64,000 nucleotides of DNA from Brachyhypopomus gauderio (GCF_052324685.1 NC_135219.1:22319258-22383257); one strand, 5' to 3'; positions 1-37,445 are shown, counted from the stretch's first letter. Notes: generated from the sequence alone by a model not told the origin. Program-made: numbers and translations.

Positions 1-579
1 TATCTTGGTTTGGCCCCTGGAGCTTTATCAGGAGTGGATGTCACTAAAATAGGTCACTACCTCTGGCTCATTAGTCGAGCTCCACTCATTCATTGTGAAT
101 AAATAAATGATTCCACCCACCTGAGGAATAATAATTACACTTAAGACTCCCTGATAACTTAATAAGACACCTAGGCATTTGCGATTCTCCACCGTGTACG
201 AACAAAAGTCCCTTTGATGATGAAAGTGGCTCGAGAGAGACAGAAGCAGCCCTGTCTCACTGCGTACATTTCACCCCTGTCTGCCTGATTAAAGCTGGAA
301 ACGTCCGGCTCGTGGTCCACTGAGAAGGTGAGCTGAAGAACACCTTCAGGAACTTAAAGCGACAGGTCAAGACTGTTTCTTGACTTTAGAGTAAATAAAG
401 TGAAGAATATTAAGTGACTGAAGTGACTAAAATGAAAAGAACGAAGAGAGAGAATGAGCTTTTTAAGCATCACATAGCTGAGCTGACTGGTGAAATGAGG
501 ATGAAACATATTTATGAATATTCTCACATGGTGTACTGTCACAGCAACTGAAGAGCTTGGTGAACAACAAGCACAAATT
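1..579. other. no gene seen; presumed otof intron 1
   Basis: AT-rich sequence without recognisable coding similarity. By position it should be inside otof intron 1, since exon 1 is at 2004-2082 on the minus strand and no second otof exon is visible. Confidence 0.5.
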
Positions 580-585
580 TTTATT
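580..585 (-). promoter_or_regulatory. candidate poly(A) signal for the 829-1345 peptide gene
   Basis: TTTATT on the plus strand reads AATAAA on the minus strand, about 245 nt downstream of the TGA of the candidate peptide gene. Such hexamers are common by chance in AT-rich sequence. Confidence 0.3.
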
Positions 586-828
586 CCAAAGCGCCTTTTG
601 TTACTTTGACAACTATCAAAAAAGAACCCTGAAAACTAATAATGATAATAATATCAGTATTGCGTAATACTGATCATTTAATTGAAATAATTAAGTCAGT
701 CTACCTAAACTGACCCCTGACAATTAAATTATGCCCATCTTGAAACACGTTATTTTTTTAAACAACTTAAAAAACTAACATTCATAATTAGATTTTCAAC
801 AGCGCTAGGCATACACTTTTGTTCTTTT

Positions 829-1345
829 TCAGACTGTCTCTGGGGTTGCACTCATACTCTCCTCATAATCAGGAGCACTCTGGAACTGATTAAAAGAGAC
901 TCCTAAGCTGCGTTTTAGGTATGTGGCATTGCACTCGTGGGTCATATGTAAGCCCTTCATATCCCAGCATGACAGGACACAGCTGAGACGCCGCTTCCTG
1001 AAGGCCTTTTCCGCTGCAGACAGGCCGGGACACCATGTGCCAGGGTTGGGGAGGCGGGTGGTGGGGGTGTGCGAGGGGCCGTGTGCCAACCAGCAGTGCA
1101 AGTGAAGGAGAGATGACGATACAAGGAAGATGGACTGATTTTCTACTGTGTTCTGTTTTAAAACATTCCCAAGGTCTCCAAAGTACCAAAGTTTGTTCTA
1201 AAATCCTTCGCAAAAATATGGGCTCTTTCACCAGACTTTCTTGTGCTGTTGGAAGCAGCTTCCTCATATTTGGTTCACCCAAATGTTTACACTTACCTGT
1301 GACAGCAATGAATATCATGAATAGCACTGATAAAACAAGACACAT
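829..1345 (-). CDS. possible two-exon gene for a small secreted, cysteine-containing peptide
   Basis: I do not recognise this protein. Exon 1 is 1345-1297 on the minus strand: ATG, then a hydrophobic MCLVLSVLFMIFIAVT that looks like a signal peptide, ending at a consensus G|GTAAGT donor. Exon 2 is 1013-829. It is preceded by a pyrimidine-rich tract and CTGCAG, and it ends in TGA at 831-829. The join is in frame (49 + 185 nt) and gives 77 residues. The body has a basic RKRR at residues 22-25, cysteines at 28, 32 and 44, an N-glycosylation sequon NAT at 45-47, a KR pair at 50-51 and an acidic, Ser/Thr-rich tail. Processing at RKRR and KR would release a peptide of about 24 residues with three cysteines. 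An AATAAA (minus strand, 585-580) lies about 245 nt past the stop. It sits in otof intron 1 in the same direction. It could be a chance open frame; the splice signals and layout are the only support. Confidence 0.4.
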
Positions 1346-2003
1346 GACAGGTTCTAAAAAAGATCTGGCAAACAAGATCTGCGCTGTCCAAGGTTCTGAA
1401 CTGGAAAAACACACTAACGAGATGTGAGGGAGAAAACGTCTTTGGATCTTTAATCATAATGAGTGAATGAATACTTCTTGCATATATAGATATAATTAAC
1501 ATATGAGCAAGCTGTCATTGACCACTGAAAACAAGTTAATGTTCATAGCACTGCTTCAAAAGTCATGTTTCGTCTTTAAATATGAAAAACAAAACACGGT
1601 TATGCTGTTCTTTAATAGGTTCATGCGTAAACGCATATTGTGCAGTGATATTCACAAACCCTGATGATTATACCATTTTCGACACTCGGGCCATTTGAGC
1701 GCGCAAAGTGCCCGAAAAACACTCTTAGTAACCCGAGCAACAGTTCACGTACATCTGAATTGCCCGGGATGGCTGCTAAAACAACGTCAAAGCTCGTCAT
1801 TATTCGATAGAGGCACGCGCTGAAGAGAGAAAGGGGATTCCCCAACTTCAGTGGGTCCCCGAGAGACGCACCAAACCTCCGCAAACACAAACAGGCTATA
1901 GGCTGGGCTCATCGTAAACACTACACACATGTCAACATAAGATAATTAACATTTTAATACATACACACCAACAGATGAAAAATCATTTAAAGAGTAGCAG
2001 TAC

Positions 2004-2082
2004 CTCGAAATGACACTTTGGCGATTCGGTCTCCTTTCCCGCGAAGCTCCGTGACCGTTTTTAGATACACTACTAAAGCCAT
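2004..2082 (-). CDS. otof: otoferlin, first coding exon only
   Basis: Otoferlin is a tail-anchored multi-C2 protein of the ferlin family. It acts as the calcium sensor for synaptic vesicle fusion in inner-ear hair cells. Read on the minus strand, the exon starts with ATG at 2082-2080 and encodes 26 residues beginning [16 protein letters not shown] and ending IAKVSFR. This matches the start of vertebrate otoferlin (MALLIHLKTVSELRGR...) and forms the first strands of the C2A domain. It ends with one base of the next codon and a GTACTG donor at 2003-1998. I could not find exon 2 in positions 1-2000, so it must lie beyond the window's left edge, making intron 1 longer than 2 kb. cimip2c starts 640 bp away on the other strand, as in human 2p23. 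Teleosts often keep two otof copies, and I cannot say which this is. Confidence 0.86.
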
Positions 2083-2721
2083 GACAAATAAATGAAATAA
2101 AGAAAAGTCTGTGCATAAATGTATCCTAAAGCGCACAAAGCTGGCTGCTGCTAAAACATCTGTTTTATTTTATTTTCTTTGTGTCGGGGGAAAAATCCTT
2201 CCATTTTGCAGACAACACCCGATGTACCCTTTGACTTTAAAAACAGACATAAATAATTAAAGTGCTTTCGTTTTCTGTGGTTTACGCCGTGCAGGGGTAG
2301 TGCATCTGTGCTCCGTCCTCCAGTTCTTACTTCTGCTGTGCGCTGCGCTGTCGTGCAGTGGCGTAAGACGGTGAGACACATGACCAACAGGGGGCAGTAT
2401 TTCAAACCTGGTACAAGCAGATGTCAGTACCAATGCCGTATTAGAAATAGATTTTAATGCATTTTCCACATCCACAACGTGCAAACACATCCTGATCGAC
2501 CGCGGACACAGATGCATGTATTTGCTGCACATGCTATTCAAGAACATGCACAAAAACTATATACTGTAATGAAGTGAATTGGCGCCAATATTGTCAATGA
2601 GTGCGTAACAATACAGCGCTCACTGGATCAGGTGGAAACTGAGAGGTTGCCAAGCAACTCTGTGTTGTCCCTCTAAGTGCGGCGCTGGGTCCGATCGAGC
2701 TTCTGTGGTCCGATCTGAGGA
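2083..2721. promoter_or_regulatory. divergent otof / cimip2c promoter interval
   Basis: A 639-bp interval between the start codons of otof (minus) and cimip2c (plus). It must hold both promoters and 5' leaders unless upstream non-coding exons exist. No convincing TATA box was chosen. A CTCF-like core, CCAACAGGGGGCAGT, lies at 2384-2398. Confidence 0.5.
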
Positions 2722-2804
2722 ATGTCGGATATGACTTTCAGAGGAAACGGCACACTTATCACGCACAACAACGCGACCTACCTCCCGTCGCCCCTGATGC
2801 CTGG
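2722..2804 (+). CDS. cimip2c: cimip2c exon 1 (coding part)
   Basis: ATG at 2722 starts MSDMTFRGNGT and ends ...LMPG at the donor GG|GTAAAA, phase 2. This ATG was chosen because the residues that follow align with the human N terminus. Confidence 0.9.
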
Positions 2805-3363
2805 GTAAAAGTGAAGAATTAATTACATAACATAAAATGGCATGTTACTACTTATGGTGGACCAACAACCACTAGTTACTGTTTTGCATATAGTTTACAA
2901 CTATGTGTCTGTTGGTAAAACATGCTGAATTATTTAGGTACTGTGGGCATGTGCCAAACGCCAAGTTCCTGTACGGGGAAACGTTTGGGAATTCGACCAT
3001 CAAGTACTTCCAGGAGGTCCGGCGTGCAGCCATGGCCTCCAGCGCTAGTGCGTACACTACAGGCGGCATGTTCCCTTCGATCCACACCAGCCCTGGTGCG
3101 TTGGTCGCTGCGCGGCGCTCCCAGTGCAGAGACCGTGCGCTCAGCGCCCCCTACTGGCCGCGTTACAATGTAGACTTCAAACGCCAACGTGAGATCGCGC
3201 AATTTGCTGAGGTGAGGAGTGTGGTATCTGCTGAGCCACTTACATAATAAAGACGCTCTGTGCGCTTATGTCTTCCACAGAACGACAGTCTATGCCACTG
3301 AAGAAACGAGCATCTCTCAGTTAACATAGTTTTAAGTAAGAAAGTGTAACATGGAAGATCAAA

Positions 3364-3408
<45 letters not shown>

Positions 3409-4637
3409 GTGTTTGTAAGAGACCCCATGAGACACAGTGAAACGTGCACATATCAGGTCGTGCTCATTGGCTCATGTTCTTCAGTTGGCACAGAAACACA
3501 GAGGGAGCTACAAAGACCGGACGGGCACCCTGCAGCCAGTGCCTTTCTTCAGCCTGCCGCAGAAGGACCCCAAGCAGCACACCCAGTGGCCCGTGTAAGA
3601 GCCAGAGCTCATCTAAGCAGGCCATGACACCGCATAGGAACGATGCTACCGTATCCTGGGTTGGCTGGCAGCTTTCACACTGCACAGCAGGGTTGTCCTT
3701 TCGTGCTAACTGCGGTTCATACTGCATTAACCCACACAGTATAGATTTCTCGCACTTTAATCCTGCTTTCACTTTCCAGTACTGACTGGTAGTTTAAGAA
3801 GTTTGGCATCTAGAACAATACTAGTTTGTTACTGGTGTTTTACTGCTTTTGTTCTATCAAACTGTACATAACGCTCCAATTCTAGCTACTGAATATTGTA
3901 AAACTATATAAATTCAAAACAGATCATACAGTTATTAAAATGTTTCTTAGATATTAGCTGCAACAAACACCATGCAGCTGAGGCTTTAAAATTGGGTGTA
4001 GGAAAAATAAATAAATAGAAGAAAGGAACATGTAATGCCACAAAAGCAACAGAGCTATCTTGGTGTCAGCTGGAAAGAACGAAGAATGTCTGGAATGTTG
4101 AACAATTAGCATAGCATTTGTCATAACAGGACAAGGACTACACACCCCCCCCCCCCCCCCCCCACCCACCCACCCCCAGATTTAATTGGCTCTCAGAGGT
4201 TTCTTGGAGCAGTTTGAGACTGCTGGGTGATCATTTGTGATGCAGTCTTATCTGCTGACACAGTGCTTTGGTTTATTTGTGGCAAAATGCTCTTCTGTCT
4301 CTGGAAACATTGATAGATCTGCATACAATACCACCAGTTTTCACTGGCAAAGAAATGATCCAAATAGAAACCATAGGGATTATAAAGTAATAAGAAGTAG
4401 AGTCTATTGTTCAGTAGTTTTGCTTCCAACTATTGTTACTTGCATTAAACCACAAAGAAAAACACTAATGTATATTTTAATTGTGCCTCTCTACCTGGTT
4501 GATATGACTTCAGTTGCCTACCCCACATGAAGAGCGTGAGGTCCGAGGGTGTCCGCCGCTACCAGACCCTGCCATCAGGAATCAGAACTACACTGAATGA
4601 CCGCATCATGCGGAATATTTTCTTCGAGCGCAGGTGA
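2722..4637 (+). CDS. cimip2c: ciliary microtubule inner protein 2C (FAM166C), complete
   Basis: CIMIP2C (FAM166C, C2orf70) belongs to the FAM166/CIMIP2 family of microtubule inner proteins, which line the lumen of axonemal doublets in cilia and sperm tails. Four coding exons join in frame: 2722-2804, 2938-3211, 3485-3594 and 4514-4637 (83+274+110+124 = 591 nt, 196 residues; the human protein is about 201). Similarity to the human protein runs the whole length. Exon 1 gives ATYLPSPLMPG, exon 2 YCGHVPNAKFLYGETFG and TIKYFQ followed by GGMFPSI, exon 3 QKHRGSYKDRTGT and VPFFSLP, and exon 4 RRYQTLPSG and FFERR before TGA. All introns are GT-AG. AATAAA hexamers at 4809 and 4881 are candidate poly(A) signals. 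Its neighbour otof is divergent, as in human 2p23. Intron 2 holds a (GA)n repeat. No coding defects were seen. Confidence 0.93.
2938..3211 (+). CDS. cimip2c: cimip2c exon 2
   Basis: The acceptor is TTATTTAG and the exon ends FAE at GAG|GTGAGG, phase 0. It carries the most conserved part, YCGHVPNAKF...TIKYFQ...GGMFPSI...DRAL. A CTCF-like motif (3143-3157) is embedded in the coding sequence. Confidence 0.93.
3367..3404. repeat. (GA)n microsatellite
   Basis: Nineteen uninterrupted GA units in cimip2c intron 2. Confidence 0.97.
3485..3594 (+). CDS. cimip2c: cimip2c exon 3
   Basis: Acceptor TTCTTCAG. It encodes LAQKHRGSYKDRTGT...VPFFSLPQKDP, aligning with the human QQHRKYYQDKTGT...VPYFAMP. The donor is GT|GTAAGA, phase 2. 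Confidence 0.9.
4145..4163. repeat. poly-C homopolymer
   Basis: A run of 19 C followed by CCCA units, in cimip2c intron 3. Confidence 0.95.
4514..4637 (+). CDS. cimip2c: cimip2c exon 4, terminal
   Basis: Acceptor GACTTCAG. One base completes the split codon, then CLPHMKSVRSEGVRRYQTLPSG leads to IFFERR and TGA at 4635-4637. It aligns with the human C terminus (LKTYQTFPSGKR...YFEFRA). Confidence 0.9.
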
Positions 4638-5090
4638 CCAGCATTGCCAACAGGGGGCGATGTTCACAAAGCTCTGAATATATAGCTGAGAAAAAGAATT
4701 GCATGAGTTACTGGTGTGGTGGTATATCTGAACATCATGAAACATTCATGAGATTTTGTTTATTCTCCAAGCAGAATTCTAAAAGACACTTTGCTATCTT
4801 TTGAGTAAAATAAAATAACTTTCAGTAAGAGACGGAGAGAAGGAGAGAAAGGGAAAGATTGTGAACATGTGAGGAGTGCAAATAAAGAAGCGATCACGTC
4901 AGTCACGCCAGGAGATGGATGAAGTGCACAAACACAAAACCTGTGACATATTCCAAATGAAGGAAACAATAACCAGCAGTCAACTGGTACAAATACAAGC
5001 CATATATAAACAGACAACAACCCTCAGGTGTTGGGTTGCATAATGAGCTCCGCCCACCCGAGGAACGAACACAACTCAACAAGACAACAT
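4638..5090. other. cimip2c 3' flank
   Basis: The likely cimip2c 3' UTR, with AATAAA at 4809-4814 and 4881-4886, followed by sequence in which I see no gene. A CTCF-like core lies at 4647-4660, just past the stop codon. Confidence 0.5.
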
Positions 5091-5440
5091 GTAGTCCTGC
5101 TACTAGATCAGCTTAAACTAGTCTGACCGTTGTCCTCTGACCTCTAGCATTTCGGACCATTCTCTGCAAACCCTAGAGAGTTGTGCTTGAAAATCCCAGT
5201 AGATCAGCAGTTTCTGAAATATTCAGACCAGCCCGTCTGGCACCAACAACCATGTCACGTTCAAAGTCACTTAAATCACCTTTCATCTCCATTCTGATGC
5301 TCGGTTTGAACTACAGCAGATCGTCTTGACAATGTATATATGTCTACATGTGTTGAGTTGCTGCCATGTGATTGGCTGATTTGTGTTAATGAGCAGTTGG
5401 ACAGGTGTACCTAATAAAGTGGCCTGTGAGTGTAAATGTA
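5091..5440. repeat. abundant teleost interspersed repeat
   Basis: I recognise the block running from TCAGCAGTTTCTGAAATATT through GACCAGCCCGTCTGGCACCA and TTGCTGCCATGTGATTGGCT to GGTGTACCTAATAAAGTGGC. It recurs with little change in many teleost genomes. I recall it as a non-coding dispersed element and am unsure of its class. Outer limits are approximate. Confidence 0.6.
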
Positions 5441-5839
5441 TGAATCACCTAGAGTTATATATTTAGCTTTTCTTAAAAATAAATCAGAAAAACTACATGC
5501 TTGTAGTCACATATAAATGTTATCTTCTATCACAAATACATATATGAATGACATAAATCTTCTATAAATGTGATCTTGTATATAATGTATACTTAAAACC
5601 CAATAAGCATCAAGAACAAAAGATGGTGTCATTATCTGACATCACAGAGTCGTCACGAACCAGATGTCTGAACTGAGTTCAACAAGAAACATATGGTGAA
5701 ACCAAGGATTCTTATCAAATCCTGCTCATCCCATTCCAATGGAGTGAGCACTGGAGACCACGCTCATCCAGTGGGCATCTAACCAGAATTATGCAACACA
5801 GTAGTGTCACTAGTATCTACTCTTATTAGTTGCTGAATT

Positions 5840-6110
5840 GCTCTTTCCCTTTATCAGTGGCCAGTTTCTGACCTTAGGACTACTGTTAGTTGGATGTTTT
5901 TCAGTGAGCATTTCTTTTTCCTTCAAGCTTAAGGTCTCTACTAGAGGCCTGGGAGCTTGAGGGCTCTGTGCGGTATCTTAGCTGTTCTCAGGACTGCACT
6001 CTTCAGGACATTTTGCGCCTGTTGTTATGTGCTGAATTGTCTCAAAGGCATATTTGAACAGCCTTCATCTGGGGTCCTGCCTAGTGTCCCACCCTCTAGT
6101 CATCTTGTGT
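5840..6110 (-). mobile_element. R4/Rex6-like LINE fragment with internal deletion
   Basis: Read on the minus strand, the piece gives degenerate TRQDPR.RLFK and ETIQHITTGAKC. It then jumps to a C-terminal segment resembling SPENS.DTA...LKLPGL-type endings of fish LINEs. Those LINEs carry a restriction-like endonuclease after the reverse transcriptase. The endonuclease part that should lie between is missing, so this copy is internally deleted and dead. A related stretch is at 52640-53880. Confidence 0.5.
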
Positions 6111-7483
6111 TCAACCGATTCCAAGTTTCAAAACCAAAATGATGGGGGAAAAGGTGCCACAAATTTAGCTATAAATAATATCTTCATTACTATAATTTAA
6201 CATTATTATTATCTTCATTAGGCTATTATCTCCTTGAAAAAAACATCAACTCATAAAGCTAAGTAATACTAAAGAAAACTAAAGAATGGTCACTCGACAA
6301 CTGAGAAAGACTTCAGCCCTTTAACTACAAATGTCATCATCGCTATCTGCCACTTTTCGACATTTTCCCTGGTTAGTTTTCCCCTCGCGTAAAGTGTAAA
6401 GTGGGTTGATACGAACCGATAAGACGAAACGTAATTCAATTTTTTTTTATTAGCCAATTCTTGGTATTTTGGAACCGTAACCGGGTTTCGATACACAAAC
6501 CTTCTTGTAGGTGTCCCCAGCGTATATTTATCAATCTGACTTCCCATACAATTTCATATACAGTATATAGTCCATATATGTCTCATAACATTTTATTTTC
6601 GTAAAATCTTTGTCAAATTGTGTAGGTCTGCATGTATAAACATACAAGTTGTACATAGGTGACATAGTTCTATAGGTAAAATTGTGAAGATAAAATTATA
6701 TTTGATTTGATATTACAATTTGAATAACACTCTTGAATAACACATAAATGTAGGCTACACAAAGGTAATAAGAATTATCTTTCTAATTTGATTTTGAACA
6801 ATCAAAATATCACAATATGGTTCTAAACCATATTGTGCACATCAGTCTCAGCAGATATCACTGTCCTTCAGGGCTGAAATAACAACATCACTTACAGAGT
6901 CTAAAAACTGTCGCTTTGACGTAGGAATAAAGCAAGCTTTCTAGAAATTTAGACAGACGAGGGAAAATCTTATAGATCAAGGATTCACAATAGAGAACAT
7001 ACAGTGCGCAAGTATGCTCTATATGAATCGTTGAAGCTGTCGCAAAAAAAATGCCGCAAAACGACTATGGATTACTCAAGGCTCCCCGGCGGGCGGGAGT
7101 GGGTGTTCACACAAGATCATTTCTAACACCTACAAGGTCAGTGGGATGGCAAGTCTACTTCAGTCGCCTGAAGTGTTCGTGTTTAAATAGAAAGAAAATA
7201 AGCTACGCCCTAGGGGACAGCAAGAACAGTCTCCCAGAACTAGCACCGTTCGTTTTAGACTTAAACATTTTGTGTTTGTTTAAATGCTTTTTTCCGTTTT
7301 ACTTTTATTTAACTTTCTTAGATGATTCATTATGTAATAACAAAATGAAGGACGTGATGGAAGAGAAGCTAATTAGGGCACGTTGAAGAAAGCCAACGCG
7401 ATTTCTGCGCGCACTTGAGAAAGGCAAGTTTAAAGTCCCGCGCATCCCCGAAAGAGGGAGACATAAGGTAGGCAGCCCAAGCC
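6111..7483. other. intergenic, upstream of fndc1
   Basis: AT-rich sequence with only short open frames that do not resemble known proteins. The last few hundred bases should contain the fndc1 promoter and 5' leader, but no TATA box or initiator is clear. Confidence 0.5.
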
Positions 7484-7567
7484 GTGAGTGAGGGTGTCCG
7501 ACCTCGAGCATCCCAGCTCTCTGTCCCCTCTGTGGAGCGGCGCAGTAGCGCTCGAGCACTATTCGCT

Positions 7568-34133
<26,566 letters not shown>

Positions 34134-34740
34134 CCAAGGGGTTTCTGAAAGTCGGTCGCCGCTGGCAACGGCATTCCATCCTACTGCATCCTTCTTCCCT
34201 GACTGGTTGCCAGTTCCATACATGAACTTTTGCTCACCATAGCCACTGAACCACAGACATACTGTTACAGAGAGAATATAGTACTTAAATCAACATGTTG
34301 CTATATAATTATTCAAATATAAAGCACTTTTTCAAAGCAGTCTGTATATAAGGAAATACAAGCATGTGTGCTCAAACGATTAATAACACTTTCAGGGAAT
34401 ATCCTCAATAATTCCTAAAGATTGATAGCGGCTTCTGATTTTATTTCTGTCTGGAGTAATTTATCTTATTATGACTCATATGTAGCTTCAGTAAGAATTG
34501 TAACGCCAATCACAAACCCAACAAAGCAATGACTGGGGATTGCTGAAACCCTACCAATACAATGATATATATATATATAATAATGATGTAACAAATTTTC
34601 ATGATGTTGTCTTTGTAGTTTTTAATAACTTTGCTCATTTTTGTATTTGTGTTTTTGTACCATCTTACTTTCAACAATAGCTGGCTTGGAAGTATTGCCC
34701 GTATTAGGGCAGATAAAAAGCTCAGGAAAGGATGAAACTG

Positions 34741-34746
34741 AATAAA
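34741..34746 (+). promoter_or_regulatory. fndc1: candidate fndc1 poly(A) signal
   Basis: AATAAA about 610 nt past the fndc1 stop, giving a 3' UTR of ordinary length. No cleavage site can be fixed from sequence alone. Confidence 0.5.
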
Positions 34747-35943
34747 GGTGCTATGGAAAACATGAAAAAGCACTAAGGCTTTATCTTACAATGACACCAT
34801 TGCATTAGCATACCGAAAACATGGCAGTCTGATGAAAGATCAACCCTGTCTGAGTCTACCCTGACAGTCAGCAGTGGGCATGTATGGATAGTCTGAGTAG
34901 ACCGAAGCACCTGCCCTGTCAGAAAGTAGCGCACCGAGATTAAACACTTTCACTGTCAGACTCTTTTGGTTAAAATTTTTAACATTATGAATGCAGATTA
35001 TCAGATCCTTGTCTCCCATATTCTAAAGAGTTATTTTTACATAATATGTATGCTGGTAAATTTGACATTATCTGTGTAAGCAAAAAAATGACATCTACCA
35101 AATTTTGAAAACGTGATTTTTATTTTTATTTTTTAGTAACTGCCATGTGGTCACATTTGTTGTTTTGGGTGGGTTGGTCTCCGTATCATTTCTTCTATTT
35201 TGGTATTGATCCGATTCAAGTTTAGCATACAACCCGCTGAAATTTCTCTTATCTCTAGCGACAGCAGTTCTTTATTGATTTAAATCAAATTAAATGTACC
35301 CGGTATTACTTTCAATGGTGAATGAGGAGGCTCTGCCTAGCTGGGTCGTCATTAGTTTGAATAACTATTTTCCTCCCAAGTTTGGGGATGGCGATTGTTA
35401 TTTTTCATGGATAAACAAAGCTGAGAATAACAAAGTTAAAAGCATTTACTTCAATTCCAAAATAAACACATGCTACATAAGCTTTCTCATGGTTGTCTGA
35501 GATCAGGTTCACACTACCGAGCACAGCAAGGGTCAGGCTGGTTTATGACTTGAATTTTAAGATATCATGCATGTGCTCTTCGCCACAGTCATAACCTCCA
35601 GGCCTCTGAATGTTACTGTTCCTTAGCTGTCTGCAGCATGGTCCTTGTGAGCACGTTTGATGCAAGAAAAGTGGATCTGATTCAAACTGATTAGAATGAC
35701 CATGAAATTGCCGAAACAAACACAGCAGATCAAGAGACCTGGCTTGACCAAAATGAGTAAATGGCTGAATTGTGGCTTTTGTTTCTTAATGCTTTCCTCA
35801 TTTGCCACTCACCTGTTTACTATGAAGTACTGGATTGGAGCCAGAAAAATAATTTACCCCCATTGTATGATTAAATAAAAATATTTAATGAAATCTATCA
35901 TAGCATCTGCAAAAACAAACCATATACAGTTATAATTTAAAAA
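34747..35943. other. intergenic, 3' of fndc1
   Basis: AT-rich sequence. I see no gene or recognisable repeat. Confidence 0.5.
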
Positions 35944-36497
35944 CTAAAATATCCATCCATCCATCCATCCATTCGCATCTGCTTATCCAGGTCCAGGTCC
36001 CAGGGGCAGTAGCTTAAGCAAAGTGGTCCAGGTTTCCCTCTCCCCAGCCACCTCTTCCTGCTCTTCTGGGGGAATCCAAGGTGTTCCCTGAACAGCCAAG
36101 AGAGATAATCTCTCCAGCGAGTCCTGGGTTTTCCCCGGGGTCTCCTCCCAGTTGGACGTGCCCAGACTGACTCACCTGGGAGGCGCCCAGGGGGTATCCG
36201 GACCAGATGCCCAAACCACCTCAGCTGGCTCCTCTCTACATGGAGGAGCAGCAACTCTACTCCAAGTCTCTCCCAGATGCCCGAACTCCTCATTCTACCT
36301 CTAAGGGAGAGCCTGGACACCCTGCGGTGTCGTCTGCAGTGTTGCGGACACTGTACCGGACTGTTGAAGCGAGCTAAAAGGCAAAGCTCTCAATTTACTG
36401 GTCAATCTACGTTCCGAATCACACCTATGATCACAAGCTTGGGGTAGTGAACAAAAGAATGAGATCAGGGATACAAGTGGATGAAAAGCTAAAATAT
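35944..36497 (-). mobile_element. 5'-inverted Rex3/RTE-like LINE insertion with target-site duplication
   Basis: On the minus strand, 36327-35953 encodes the C-terminal end of a fish RTE-type (Rex3-like) reverse transcriptase. It reads RSQLRWFGHLVRIPPGRLPG and GRRPRGKPRTRWRDY, followed by a (GGAT)n 3' tail, as is typical of Rex3. From 36328 to about 36488 the plus strand carries the part that should come just before it (KAKLSIYxSIYVP-type segment), so the 5' part is inverted. The whole is flanked by CTAAAATAT at 35944-35952 and 36489-36497. The copy is severely 5'-truncated and has stops in the inverted part, so it is dead. The family name is from memory of conserved residues; RTE clade is more certain than Rex3. 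Confidence 0.8.
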
Positions 36498-37445
36498 TTC
36501 AGCAAAAATGCTCATAGATTATCATCATCTTCATATCTGTAATGCCAGATGCCAAGTTCCAAGGTAGTCTCAACATTCAATCAGTGATCCTTGAAGCCTC
36601 TGCTACCTAAAGGTAAAATCTAAAATCTTATGTGAGTACGTCTACAGGATGAACATGAAAATGGCCATTAATTGTTTGTGAAACAATCCCGCTGAATAAG
36701 ACTGAAGTGGCGTGAGGAAGCTGGTTGGCCCGTGAGGAAGGGCGGCTTCTAAACAGATCTGAAAGGGTCACACACGGAAATATTTGACCAAGATCAAAGG
36801 TGTAAGAGTTCAAGAAGGGGGAAATCTCGCCATGATTTTTATTTGCGCAGTTGGTTTCACTAAATAATTCGACCTGGTGGCTTCAGCTAAATAGCAAGTC
36901 CAGATGCCTGGAAGAAAACACTGGGAAGGAGTTATGCTTTGTGAACCTGAAATATTTGCCTCTGATTAAGACCATCTCGCATGTTCAAACGCCTCGTGTG
37001 AGGGAGTGTGAGAAAAAAGCATTTATTCACTTTTGTTATTGACTCACTCAGAGGTGATGATGAGAGAATATTTATTTTCTCCTCTGAGCAGTAAGTATTT
37101 TGTTTCGTTTTGAGACCAAGACACACAGTGAGCCCAACATCTGAATGGAGCACTAATTGCTCCCAGACAAGGGATGTCAATCCAAATATGGACCATTCAT
37201 TTGGAGATGTTTCTGTGACCCCATCTCATTTGTCTGTAACCTGTAAACTTGTCAAGCTGGTATATAAATTATCATTAATAACAAGCTAATCGCAAGTCTT
37301 GAACAGATGAATACAAAGGAGCTCTTAAGGTACCCCAGGCATCTTATAATGGATGACAGGGAAAGATGATCTTGGGAAGTGGAGGGATGCATGCCCTATA
37401 GTGATCAAGTTCGACATGAAAGTTGATTTCTGTCCAAATTAACTG
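36498..37445. other. intergenic, nothing recognised
   Basis: No gene, RNA or known repeat seen. Confidence 0.45.

Noticed and set aside
890..1414. Single 174-codon minus-strand frame across the peptide gene region
   Set aside because: It begins with GTG rather than ATG and runs through the predicted intron. The two-exon reading with consensus splice sites is more plausible, and only its signal-peptide exon uses this frame.
1621..1890. otof exon 2
   Set aside because: Checked because of its position on the minus strand after exon 1. The translation does not resemble the expected C2A continuation in any frame.
6290..6547. 85-codon minus-strand open frame
   Set aside because: No recognisable motif and no conserved neighbour arrangement.
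7051..7386. 111-codon plus-strand open frame upstream of fndc1
   Set aside because: No similarity, and the C-terminal half is AT-driven (Phe/Leu/Tyr). Probably chance.
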